Part shown: positions 29,550-39,275 of the stretch, one piece after another | Layout of the letters: each line of letters opens with the position of its first letter | Numbering within the stretch: position 1 is the first letter of the stretch | Assembly (NCBI GenBank): GCA_946902985.2 | Contig: OX336391.1 | Location: 195,240,289-195,304,288, forward strand | Source of the DNA: Meconema thalassinum | Taxonomy: Eukaryota; Arthropoda; Insecta; Orthoptera; Tettigoniidae | Reading direction: 5' to 3' | DNA: 64,000 nucleotides | Program-made: the position numbers and the translations under genes | Notes under the pieces: generated by a model | What the model was told of the DNA's origin: nothing | What the model saw: the letters and a program-made list of their open reading frames with translations, nothing else | Databases searched by the model: none

Positions 29550-32000
29550 ATGGCTTCAAACACCACAATGTTCACGGCTAGTCAGGCAAATCGTGAAGCC
29601 AAGAAATTCAAATCACTCAGGCTTAAACTCATGAATTTAGACAAGTCAATTTGGTTCAACAAAAAATGTATAGAACTAAACCTCACACCTAAATACGTAC
29701 CAATTAAAACCGTACCGAACACACCAGCCTCGATCATTTCAACTAAACAAGCCAAAGCGCTTTGGATAAAAAACGAATTAAGATTTGCATACATAAGAAA
29801 GCAAAAAATTAACCAACAATTATACGACATTCAATTGCAACTAAGTAATTTCTGGCACGCAGCCCAATGGGACAGCTTCACCGAGCACCTACATGACACC
29901 ATCAAAATCAGAGCAACGAGGAAGCATGAAACGCTAGAAAATAAATTAAGAAAACTAGGAGAAACACAGAACCATCAATCTAACGAACAACACACGAATA
30001 ACAATGAATTCAATTTCCACAGCAGAGTAAACAACAGAACGAACGTAACCTTTTCTCAAGGTGAAATGAATATGTTAGACAAAGGTTTGAAATACAACTG
30101 CACAGACGCACACACGAACCACAATATAAAACAGTTAATCACAGATATTGAGATAGCCAGTCACAAGCTCCCAGCAGAAGACAGGGAATTAACCAAAAAT
30201 CTCGCCACCAACGAAGCCAAAAAAATCCTCAAACGAGAGGGCGATAGCAATAACATTCAAAACAACAAACAACTCAAAGAAATAAAGTCGTTGAAACAAA
30301 AAATAAAAGAACATGACTTAATCATCACAAAAGCAGATAAGGGAAACACTACAGTAATTTTGAACAAAACAGAATACATTGAAAAAACAGTCGAATTCCT
30401 AAACAACAACGAAATCAAGGAATTAACAAAAGACCCCACCAACAAATTCCAAAAACAAATAAAAAGTGCGCTAAAAGAAACAGAATACATACTGACCAAA
30501 GCCGAAAAATCAAAACTAATAAACATGAACCCGAAAATACCGTCATTGAGGGGACAACCAAAAATACACAAAAAGGAATGCCCAATGAGACCAATAGTCA
30601 ATTGTAGGAATGCCCCTAATTACAAAATCAGCAAAGAGTTACTAAAAATCTTAAAATGCCGTCTTTCCAACGACAAAATCAACTCTGTAAAGAACACAAC
30701 AGAACTAGTAACAGCATTGAACACCCTACAAATGAAACCTAGCTTCAGGCTAGTATCCTTCGACGTAACTAACATGTACACCAATATTCCGATTATTGAA
30801 GCAATCAACACTATCGAAAACAACTTAAAATCCAACAATTCGGTAAAAGAAATTGAAGAGATTGTGAGATTACTGAGGGTCGTTCTCAACCAAAACGTGT
30901 TTCAATTCGACAATAAAATATACACACAGAGAGAAGGCCTAGCAATGGGATCGCCACTAAGTGGGTTAATCGCTGACATCTTCATCAATGCACTAGAAAA
31001 TGCATTCTTAGAAAAGACTTCAACAAAGGGAATAGTAATATGGAAAAGATACGTAGATGATGTAATTTGCATCTACGATACTGAACTAACAAGCGAAGAA
31101 ACAATTCTCCAATCCATTAATAGCCTTCACCACTCTATCAAATTCACTAAGGAATCCGAAATAGACCGGAAAATAAATTATCTCGATATAACTATTGAAC
31201 GTAAAGACAACGACCTTTCATATTCCATATTCCGGAAAGCAACACAAACCTCGCATGCAATCGACAATCAGTCTAATCACCCCAGTACGCACAAACTAGC
31301 GGGTTTCAACTCAATGGTGCACAGGGCTTTAAACATACACATGTCAAAAGACAACTATAATAAGGAAATAAGAACAATTATGCAAATAGCTAAGGAAAAC
31401 AACTTCTCGCCAAGCAAAATAAACCAAATTATAGCCAAACATAAAAATAAAGATAAAACGATTCCCAAACCGGACAGTAATGAGAAAAAATTTGCGCGTT
31501 TCAACTATGTGAATGCGAATACATATAAAATCACTAACCTATTCAAAAAGCAAGGCATAAAGATAGCTTTCACGACGAAAAACACAACCGCTAGGCACCT
31601 CCTAAATAGTAATCTAAATAAACGTGACCCGTATTCAAGGTCAGGGGTATATTCTATAACGTGCCAAGACACCGATTGTCAAGCTAATTACATCGGGCAG
31701 AGTGGAAGGCGAGTAGACACACGTTATAATGAACATAGGAATGCGATAAGATACGGAACACATTCAGCCGTGTGCGAACATATGTGTGACGCAGGGCACA
31801 GCTTTACCAACATAGAGTCGGACCTTAAAATAATCCATCACGAATCGAAAGGCAGAGCTCTTGACATAAAGGAAGCAATCGAGATACACCTAGCCAAACG
31901 AAACAATCCCAACAATCTAAATGAACACACGTTCATGGAGAGCTCACCCCTCTTCACGCTACTAAAAAACACACCCTGTCGGAAACAAAACACAATTTAG
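29550..32000 (+). CDS. Penelope-like reverse transcriptase with GIY-YIG endonuclease
   Basis: 816 codons, uninterrupted. The RT core has RGQPKIHKKECPMRPIV, SFDVTNMYTNIP (motif A), GLAMGSPLSGLIAD (motif B) and catalytic YVDDV (residues 501-505). The C-terminal nuclease has GVY (699-701) and YIG (714-716) with R720/R721 after, plus Cys residues 705 and 710 between them, typical of the Penelope GIY-YIG type. It starts MASNTTMF 57 bp after the start of the forward copy. It would cut target DNA and prime reverse transcription of PLE RNA. Codon use is A-rich, unlike the neighbouring Tc1. Confidence 0.95.
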   Translation: MASNTTMFTASQANREAKKFKSLRLKLMNLDKSIWFNKKCIELNLTPKYVPIKTVPNTPASIISTKQAKALWIKNELRFAYIRKQKINQQLYDIQLQLSNFWHAAQWDSFTEHLHDTIKIRATRKHETLENKLRKLGETQNHQSNEQHTNNNEFNFHSRVNNRTNVTFSQGEMNMLDKGLKYNCTDAHTNHNIKQLITDIEIASHKLPAEDRELTKNLATNEAKKILKREGDSNNIQNNKQLKEIKSLKQKIKEHDLIITKADKGNTTVILNKTEYIEKTVEFLNNNEIKELTKDPTNKFQKQIKSALKETEYILTKAEKSKLINMNPKIPSLRGQPKIHKKECPMRPIVNCRNAPNYKISKELLKILKCRLSNDKINSVKNTTELVTALNTLQMKPSFRLVSFDVTNMYTNIPIIEAINTIENNLKSNNSVKEIEEIVRLLRVVLNQNVFQFDNKIYTQREGLAMGSPLSGLIADIFINALENAFLEKTSTKGIVIWKRYVDDVICIYDTELTSEETILQSINSLHHSIKFTKESEIDRKINYLDITIERKDNDLSYSIFRKATQTSHAIDNQSNHPSTHKLAGFNSMVHRALNIHMSKDNYNKEIRTIMQIAKENNFSPSKINQIIAKHKNKDKTIPKPDSNEKKFARFNYVNANTYKITNLFKKQGIKIAFTTKNTTARHLLNSNLNKRDPYSRSGVYSITCQDTDCQANYIGQSGRRVDTRYNEHRNAIRYGTHSAVCEHMCDAGHSFTNIESDLKIIHHESKGRALDIKEAIEIHLAKRNNPNNLNEHTFMESSPLFTLLKNTPCRKQNTI

Positions 32001-32660
32001 CGACACAGCCAAGCTAGATAAAAAAAGGGGGGAAATTAGGGGTTTTTTAATAGGTAAATGTTATCTGGATCAGGTGTACGATGTACTTTTCTTCTGCAAT
32101 AAACCAAGGCCCATATTCGCGGCAGTATTAAAGGTGCCGGGACGTCCTCATAAGACCGTCAACGCTTAGTTCGAATGGGTTATGCTCCACGCGTGGCGAG
32201 GGCTAATCCACGGTCTTTAATAGTTGCAGACCCACCTCATTCAATAACATACATCTTATCTAGGTTGGCAACACCTCACATAAACACATCGCGATCACTC
32301 CCCACAGCACGTAGGGGTAGGGGGGAGAAGGGAGGGAAAAACCAGTCGTTAAGATAACCACCGCAGTCGACCGCACAGTGAGTTCTAGTAAACACGAAAA
32401 CTGCGAGTAGCTGTAGTACGGAAGACAATCAGATAAGTAGTTAGCCTAAAATTTTATACTTTAACCATAGTTTACAACCATATAATCTCTCTAAAGTACA
32501 ATCTCCGGATAGCTGTCACCATTTAGCATTTCACCTAACATATATACTGCATTTAGCATACACTGACAGTTGCAGTACCAATACTGCAACTAAATAATTG
32601 TACATATTGTAAATATTTTCACCTGTATTTCAAACATAGATTTTATAGCCTAAGTGTAAT

Positions 32661-32701
32661 GGATCTGATGATGATCGCTTGACGATCGAAACTGGTCATC
32701 C
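32661..32701 (+). ncRNA. Hammerhead ribozyme motif in the PLE 3' region
   Basis: GGAT (stem I), CTGATGA (core), an extra T, GATCG-CTTGA-CGATC (5-bp stem II), GAAA, a minimal stem III (A-U, C-G closing a TG loop), GTC, then ATCC closing stem I. Cleavage would follow C at 32697. PLEs are known to carry minimal hammerheads with very short stem III. The unpaired T before stem II is non-canonical, but recurs in the diverged PLE at 37036-37070. Confidence 0.75.
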
Positions 32702-32800
32702 TAGTGTTTTATTAATCTCATGTAATTTATTTCAGGATTAGGGCATAACCCATCTCTTTTGGGTACATTCGTGTTGACCGACTGAAAAGCACTAAACACT

Positions 32801-32813
32801 TATTATTGAGTAA
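32801..32813. repeat. Target site duplication of the PLE (right)
   Basis: Exact copy of 28258-28270. Confidence 0.9.
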
Positions 32814-33163
32814 GTTCAAACATATTTATACATATAGATATTTTTATGTTCTCATTATAGTACACGTTTTCATTATGGGACAGTTTCTCCCACCAATCAG
32901 AGCTCAAGAAACAGTTGTTTGACCGATTAGGTAAGGATAGCATCGCACCTGCGCTGAGTTTCAAGGCGTTGTAATTTAAATTTCACTGCGTGACCTAGTG
33001 TCATAGTGGGGTAATCGAGGAGGCCATGGTCAATTACAAGGTAGTCTCTGCGTCCCATGCGCTCTGTTCAGTATATAAAACTGTCGAAATCACGACAGAT
33101 ACTTATGGATATTTGTGTTCGAACATAAAATAGTTATAATAATTATCGTCGAACGTAAACAGT

Positions 33164-33284
33164 CGTATGCAACTCGCCTGTAATAGTAATTAAGACACTC
33201 GTATGGAAATTATAAAACTCGCATACGCTCGTTTTATAAACATACACGTGTCTTAATTATTGCCATTACAGGCTCGTTGTATAC
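33164..33284. repeat. Foldback (palindromic) repeat
   Basis: GTATGCAACTCGCCTGTAAT on the left pairs imperfectly with its reverse complement on the right (ATTACAGGCTCGTTGTATAC). The inner arms TTAAGACACTCGTATG and CATACACGTGTCTTAA also pair. It is a 121-bp hairpin, probably a small MITE or satellite unit. Confidence 0.65.
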
Positions 33285-33344
33285 TGTCCTATTATCTTAT
33301 AGGTTTCCTTGACTTTCAAGGATGATAAAACAATGCTTAACAAA

Positions 33345-34113
33345 TCTCTACTTAGTATAAAACAATGTACCTGATTCTTGGATATCACTGGTAATCTCAA
33401 GAACCTCTGGATGGATTTGGATGCGGATTTCACCATTCTGTAAAGGATATCTCGAGGAAGGTTTCTGTTGAAAATAATTTCAGTGAAAAAGACGAAAAAG
33501 AACCTGGCATCCGTTTGCTTTTTAATCTTACGCTGGGCAATCCATTAAAAATGCCAATATACTACGAGTGTAAGAATTGTTCAGCATGAATAGTTCAAAA
33601 AAATATGTCCGCGAGAGTATATCTCTATCTATATCGCCCACTATAGGTGAGTTGACGTTTTCATTTCTTCCAACAATCTCCATTCAATTACTGAGGCGAC
33701 CGTTTGCGAGCTAGCTAGGGGTGAGCTTTTCACCCCAGATACAGCCAGCAGCAAACTGTCGAGTGGTGTTGAGTTAAGACTTCAGAGATGAGTGGTTGTG
33801 TTTGGAGTTTCCCTGGAAGTGCAACTCGGCTATTCATAATTTCGCCTATGAACTTTTCGCTCCGCAAAATACACAGTCAAGTTAAGATTGGACGGAAGGG
33901 GAATTAGTGTTTCATGCACCTCGCCATTCTTAAATTAGGTCTGACAATAAATCGTTGCACATGCATCTCCATGATAATACAATTAATAGTTCAGTAAGTG
34001 ATTTTAACACATCATGCTGAGACCTAACAGGGGTATAGGTCGTAGTTTATTGACATCGAAAAAGAGCTCTTATCACGTAATGCATTCATAACTGTTCCCG
34101 AGAGGCTTGCTAG
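33345..34113 (+). mobile_element. Non-autonomous Helitron E
   Basis: Starts A|TCTCTACTTAGTATAAAA and ends TTGCTAG|T. Collinear with Helitron D (48022-49347) over most of its length. It shows the site interrupted by a mariner in D (here CAATATACTACGAG), so it serves as an empty-site reference. No coding sequence. Confidence 0.6.
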
Positions 34114-34572
34114 TATTATAATAAAATGTTACTAAACATTGAGGAACACGATTTAGAACACAAAGGTCCAACAGGGTAACTCTATTTCTAATCTAAAGTG
34201 TCTGATATAATAAGATAGTCGACACAGCCTAACATCTTCAAAATAATTTTAAAACAATGTATCACCGATTGTACTAATTATGAACATATGAAACATTTTA
34301 CATGAAAACCACCTCATATGTAGAGTACCTAGTGTAAAATTTGTAAAGCTGCCCTCGGCACAGCTGAACAGTAATAAATAGAAATGGCAACTGCTTAGTT
34401 AAGTTGTCGGGTTTCACCGTTTCCCTGATAAGTGAATATTTATTAACCTGGTTAAAAAAAAATATGTTATTAGAACTGCGTGTATCATAGAATTTCTCTT
34501 CTTCCATTTCCTGTTTTTCCATGTCCCTTGGTTAGCCCTTGCTTCTAACGCAGCCTTACATTTCAATGTTTT

Positions 34573-36735
34573 TAGCCTACTTTCGATTTTTGCAAAAAAT
34601 GAAAGTAGACTTATGAGATCAACACAGGGCGAAAAAAGTGTGTCTGTCTGTGTGTGTGTATGTGTGTGTGTGAGTCTGTGTGTGTGTGTGTCGGTGTGTG
34701 TGTGTGTGTGTGTGTGTGTGAGTGTGTGTACTCTGAATGTCTGTCCCCCCCTATCAATTCGAACACGGTGAATGCGAATTGAACGAAATTTGGTACAAAG
34801 GTAGCACTAGCAAAGAACACCTCAGTGTCATGTTTTATATCGCCGCCATCTTGACGGAAACGTAATGGCGGCCACACAAATTTTCAAACCTTAAATCAAA
34901 TTACGACTAACCTAATCATCCGATCTCTACCAAATTTTGCAACGACATACCTTTATGGGGGGAGCATCATTTGACCAAACCAATAGGTCATCAGCGTAAT
35001 AGTTTGCGGATGGCGGCCATCTTTGTGTGAAAATCGATTCCCCCTATTAATTCGAACACGGTGCAACCGAATGGAACGAAATTTGGTACAGAGGTAGTAC
35101 TAACTAAAGGCACCTCAGTGTCATGTTTTATATCGCCGCCATCTTGACGGAAACGTAATGGCGGCCACACAAATGTTCAAAGCTTAAATCAAATTACGAT
35201 TAACCTAATCATCCGATCTCTACCAAATTTTGCAACAACATACCTTTATGGGGGGAGCATCCTTTAACCAAACCAATAGGTCATCAGCGTAATAGTTTGC
35301 GGATGGCGGCCATCTTTGTGTGAAAATCGATTCCCCCTATTAATTCGAACACGGTGCAACCGAATGGAACGAAATTTGGTACAGAGGTAGTGCTAACAAA
35401 AGGCACCTCAGTGTCATGTTTTATATCGCCGCCATCTTGACGGAAACGTAATGGCGGCCACACAAATGTTCAAAGCTTAAATCAAATTACGATTAACCTA
35501 ATCATCCGATCTCTACCAAATTTTGCAACTACATACCTTTATGGAGGGAGCATCCTTTGACCAATCTAATAGGTCATTCACCTGATAGTTTGCGGATGGC
35601 GGCCATCTTTATGTCAAAATTGATTCCCCCTATTAATTCGAACACGGTGGAACCGAATGGAATGAAATTTGGTACAGAAGTAGCACTAGCAAAGGGCACC
35701 TCAGTGTCATGTTTTATATCGCCGCCATCTTGACTGAAACGTAATGACGGCCACACGAATGTTCAAAGCTTAAATCAAATTACGATTAACCTAATCATCC
35801 GATCTCTACCAAATTTTGCAACTACATACCTTTATGGAGGGAGCATCCTTTGACCAATCTAATAGGTCATTCACCTAATAGTTTGCGGATGGAGGCCATC
35901 TTTATGTCAAAATTGATTCCCCCTATTAATTCGAACACGGTGGAACCGAATGGAACGAAATTTGGTACAGAGGTAGTACTAGCAAAGGGCACCTCAGTGT
36001 CATGTTTTATATCGCCGCCATCTTGACTGAAACGTAATGGCGGCCACACGAATGTTCAAAGCTTAAATCAAATTACGATTAACCTAATCATCCGATCTCT
36101 ACCAAATTTAGCAAATACATACCTTTATGGAGGGAGCATCCTTTGACCAATCTAATAGGTCATTCGCCTAATAGTTTGCGGATGGCGGCCATCTTTGTGT
36201 CAGAATCGATTCCCCCTATTAATTCAAACACGCTGAAACCAAATGGAACGAAATTTGGTATAGAGGTAGCACCAGCAAAGGGCACCTCAGTGTCATGTTT
36301 TATATCACCGCTATCTTGATGGAAACGTAATCGCGGCCACCCAAATGTTAAAAGCTAAAATGTAATTACGACCAACCTAATAATCTAGTCTCTACCTAAT
36401 TTTGCAACACCATATCTTTATGTGGGAAACATATTCTGACCAAACTGCAAGAACATCAGCCCAATAGTTTGCAGATGGTGGCCAAGTATGTGTGCAAATC
36501 GATTCCCCCTATCAATTCAAACACGGTGAAACCGAATTGAACGAAATTTGGTACAGAGGTAGCACTAGCAAAGGGCACCTCATATTCATGTTTAATATCC
36601 CTATAGCACGTTGTATTTCAACAAGCTCCTACAACCAACATTCAATCATACTCCTTGAAAAGGACAAAGAGTTATATCAATACCCATGCATTTAGGAGAA
36701 AGTAGGCTATATGTTCTTTACTGAACATCTTGTTT
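34573..36735 (+). mobile_element. Helentron/DINE-like element, family 1, long copy
   Basis: The 5' end TTAGCCTACTTTCG forms a hairpin with GAAAGTAGAC, then comes a GT microsatellite (34640-34725). The body is six periods of a 293-bp unit (ATTCGAACACGG near 34749, 35043, 35336 and so on). The 3' side has the inverted copy GAAAGTAGGCTA (36698-36709), then a 6-bp stem ATGTTC/GAACAT and CTTGTTT. The second copy (42803-43765) ends at the same CTTGTTT. Asymmetric ends with subterminal inverted repeats, a microsatellite and a 3' stem-loop fit Helentron-derived DINE elements. No protein. Confidence 0.6.
34640..34728 (+). repeat. (GT)n microsatellite
   Basis: Interrupted GT tract at the 5' side of the family 1 element; the counterpart is at 42870-42935. 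Confidence 0.95.
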
Positions 36736-37035
36736 ATATTTAACGTCTAATAGAAATGTAAAGATTTGAAGCCATTCTGTCAGTGTTGCCTGTACAAACT
36801 GTCTTTGGTAGCTTTTCAGTCGGTCAATACGATTATGCCCAATAGGGTACAAAGTATAAATATGTAAATACACATCTGGAAAAAGTATGTGTATTAGTTA
36901 ATTATCACTTAATTAATTATAGAATGACATAAAAATTACCATGACGGTCGGATACCTTATTGACGTGTTAATCATAAACTATTTATTTTCACCTAAAGTC
37001 AATATTTATTTCATTGAAACCGCATCGGTTTCGGT

Positions 37036-37070
37036 CACATTGCGACCATCTTCAGCTGGTATAATTTATG
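37036..37070 (-). ncRNA. Degenerate hammerhead-like motif
   Basis: Minus strand: CTGAAGA core, an extra T, GGTC/GACC stem II, GAAA, then CCGATG where a cleavable GTC/GTA would be needed. The other arm (37446-37480) is more decayed. The cleavage-site triplet is lost, so it is presumably inactive. Confidence 0.5.
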
Positions 37071-37524
37071 ATGAGTAGTACTATATCTAAAGTTCACATA
37101 GTAAAAAAAACAGATCTGTTACAATAAACATTGTAAATTAAGCATACAAAATTGTCTTGAAAAAACAGCGTAGATACATTTTTCAACATAACTTCGCCCC
37201 ACATGTTCCCAAGTTTTTCTATATTATACTTAGCAAATACACATTAAGAATGTTTATAACCTAACTGATTCAACAAACAGTACATATTTTCACATACGCA
37301 TTCCTCATTTCTACACTGTTTATCAAGACAATTGTTTATGCTTTATTTACAAAATTTATTGGAATAGATCTGGGTTTTTTTGAGAGGGGGGGAATTGACT
37401 ATGTGAACTTCTGGTGTGGTACTACTCAGTTACTCATCATATAGGCCTACCAGCTGAAGAAGGTCACAATGTCACCGAATTAGGGTTTCAATGAAATACA
37501 TATTGTCTTTAGGTAAAAATAAGT

Positions 37525-37862
37525 AGTATGAAATGAAAATCCACAGCCTGCTTCCAGTCTCCGACCGGGTCAGGAATGGAATGAATGAAGCCCCGATCTA
37601 GCGGCGAGGATATGAACTGTGGCGGCTGCCGAGGCCTGACGCACTCCTCTGGGGCAATGATTAAATGAATGACAGATGAAATGAAATGATAGTGGAGAGT
37701 GTTGCTGGAATGATATGTTGACAGGGAAAACCGGAGTACCCGGAGAAAAACCTGTCTGCCTCCGTTTTGTCCAGCACAGATCTCACATGGAGTGACCGGG
37801 ATTTGAACCACGGACCCAGTGGTGAGAGGCCGGCGTGCTGACGCCTAAACCACGGAGGCTTT
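37525..37862 (-). repeat. tRNA-derived SINE
   Basis: On the minus strand the head reads CCTCCGTGGTTTAGGCGTCA with box B GTGGTTCAAATCCC 45 nt on. The body contains TTTTTCTCCGGGTACTCCGG and the 3' end TTTCATTTCATACTACTT. It is nested in the right arm of the diverged PLE. Confidence 0.75.
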
Positions 37863-37960
37863 AAGTATAACTTAATTAATTATCAATTAATTGCCCCATT
37901 AATAGTCATAATTAACTAATACTTGTAATATTCTCCAGGAGTGTATTTACATACTTACTG

Positions 37961-38905
37961 ATGAGCTACAAATGATAGGAATAGACGTAAAAATGTACAT
38001 TGTTGGTGTGTTAATAGGACGTACAATGGTAGCCATCGGAATGAGATATGGAAAAAATAAATGTACTTTAGAAAGTTAAAACTCCGTAGATAAATATGGC
38101 ACCAAAACAAAATTTATTTAGAAGATTTTGTGAATTCCGGAGTCCCTTAAAACAAACCCTAAGGTCCACTTATGATTTCGTAATTCTTGTGAACCTCAAG
38201 TGCACTTTAAATTCATAAATAACATAAGAAGTCTCTACCTGAATTGAAGTGCGATATGTGACCGAGGACTGATGATATACGGCGCATAGTGGGGTACTTA
38301 CGAGGCTAAGAGGGAACTGGTAAGTGTAATTGAATATTCCGTCTTCCGGGGAAGCCCCGTCTTGTGCTGCTGCTAAGTGCTTCCTCATTCCCGCGAGACG
38401 GTGGCGTAACGAGCCTCTCGTTAGACGCCAACTTCATCTGGGCGGCGCGTCGCGTCGGCAACGAATAATATTTTTCTTGGCCAAGTGAGCGTGAAAACTG
38501 TGTGTCTGCACTTTCAGCCACAGGAGAAAGGAAGGAGATAAAATATAGGTTATCTCACGTTCTTGCAGAATGAACCTCTTAAATTTTTCAGAAGATAATG
38601 TAATAATTTATCGCTGGTGATGAAATTTGTAGTACCTGTGTTCTTGAGAAGCGAGATCCACGCATAAAACATGATATCCTTCACAATACTTTGCATTGAT
38701 ATCCCCTATCTATGTGCCCATTATAATCACAAGATGATAAGGTTTTCCGATCCTGCCCTGACGACCAAGTCATAGGCAAGTAGAAGCACAAACAAATCAA
38801 ATTCATTCATTCATGTCCTTTATTTGCAAATGGGGGTGATTCCCCGGAGGCTAATGTACAATTACAGAAAATTACCAACAATAATATCAAACAAACTAAA
38901 TGGAT
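37961..38905. other. Mostly unassigned; old dispersed repeat at 38025-38160
   Basis: 38025-38160 is the partner of 950-1081. The rest, including a GC-richer stretch at 38380-38470, shows no recognisable gene or element end. Confidence 0.45.
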
Positions 38906-39048
38906 TGTGAGGTTTGAAGCCATTTTTCAGTGTTGCCTAAGTAAACAAAAGTTTGGTGCTTTTCAGTCGGTCAACACGAATGTACCCAAAAAGAGCTGGG
39001 TAATGCCCTAATCCTGAAATAAATTACATGAGATTAATAAATACACTA

Positions 39049-39089
39049 GGATGACGAGTTTCGATCGTCAAGCGATCATCATCAGATCC
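39049..39089 (-). ncRNA. Hammerhead ribozyme motif in the split PLE
   Basis: Same 41-nt fold as 32661-32701 with a single change: the stem III loop is TC instead of TG. All core and stem positions are kept although the surrounding UTR has drifted. Confidence 0.7.
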
Positions 39090-39275
39090 ATTACACTTAG
39101 GCTATAACATCTATGTTTGAGAATACAGGTGAACAATATTTACAATATGTACAATTATTAGTTGCAGTATTGGTAATGCAACTGTCGGTGTATGCTAAAT
39201 GTAGTATATCTAATGTTAGGTGAAATGCTAAAATGGTTATAAAAATCCTGAGTTTGTCTGTTTGAGGTGATCATA

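Larger units (their letters stand above)
28271..32800 (+). mobile_element. Penelope-like element, full copy joined head-on to an inverted truncated copy
   Basis: A 13-bp duplication encloses the whole unit, so it inserted as one piece. 28271-29492 is the reverse complement of the 3' part (from 31623) of the forward copy, differing at about three positions, plus an extra 5'-terminal piece. 29493-32800 is a full forward copy with a 32-bp repeat of its own start at its end. This inverted, 5'-truncated partner is characteristic of Penelope-like elements. The ORF is intact and both halves carry a hammerhead motif. Confidence 0.92.
36755..37960. mobile_element. Diverged PLE termini arranged as an inverted repeat
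   Basis: Starts with a decayed PLE end (TTTGAAGCCATTCTGTCAGT, then GCTTTTCAGTCGGTCAATAC). Arms 36858-37070 and 37440-37960 are reverse complements: TTTCATTGAAACC near 37010 against GGTTTCAATGAAAT near 37490, and TTAGTTAATTATCACT against its complement. The inner segment is unrelated AT-rich DNA. The right arm is interrupted by a SINE (37525-37862). The left arm holds a degenerate hammerhead. Confidence 0.6.

Noticed and set aside
34573..36709. TA-flanked mariner-type MITE explanation for the TAGCCTACTTTC elements
   Set aside because: Both copies share sequence beyond the right inverted repeat (to CTTGTTT), so the inverted repeats are subterminal; a Helentron/DINE plan fits better.
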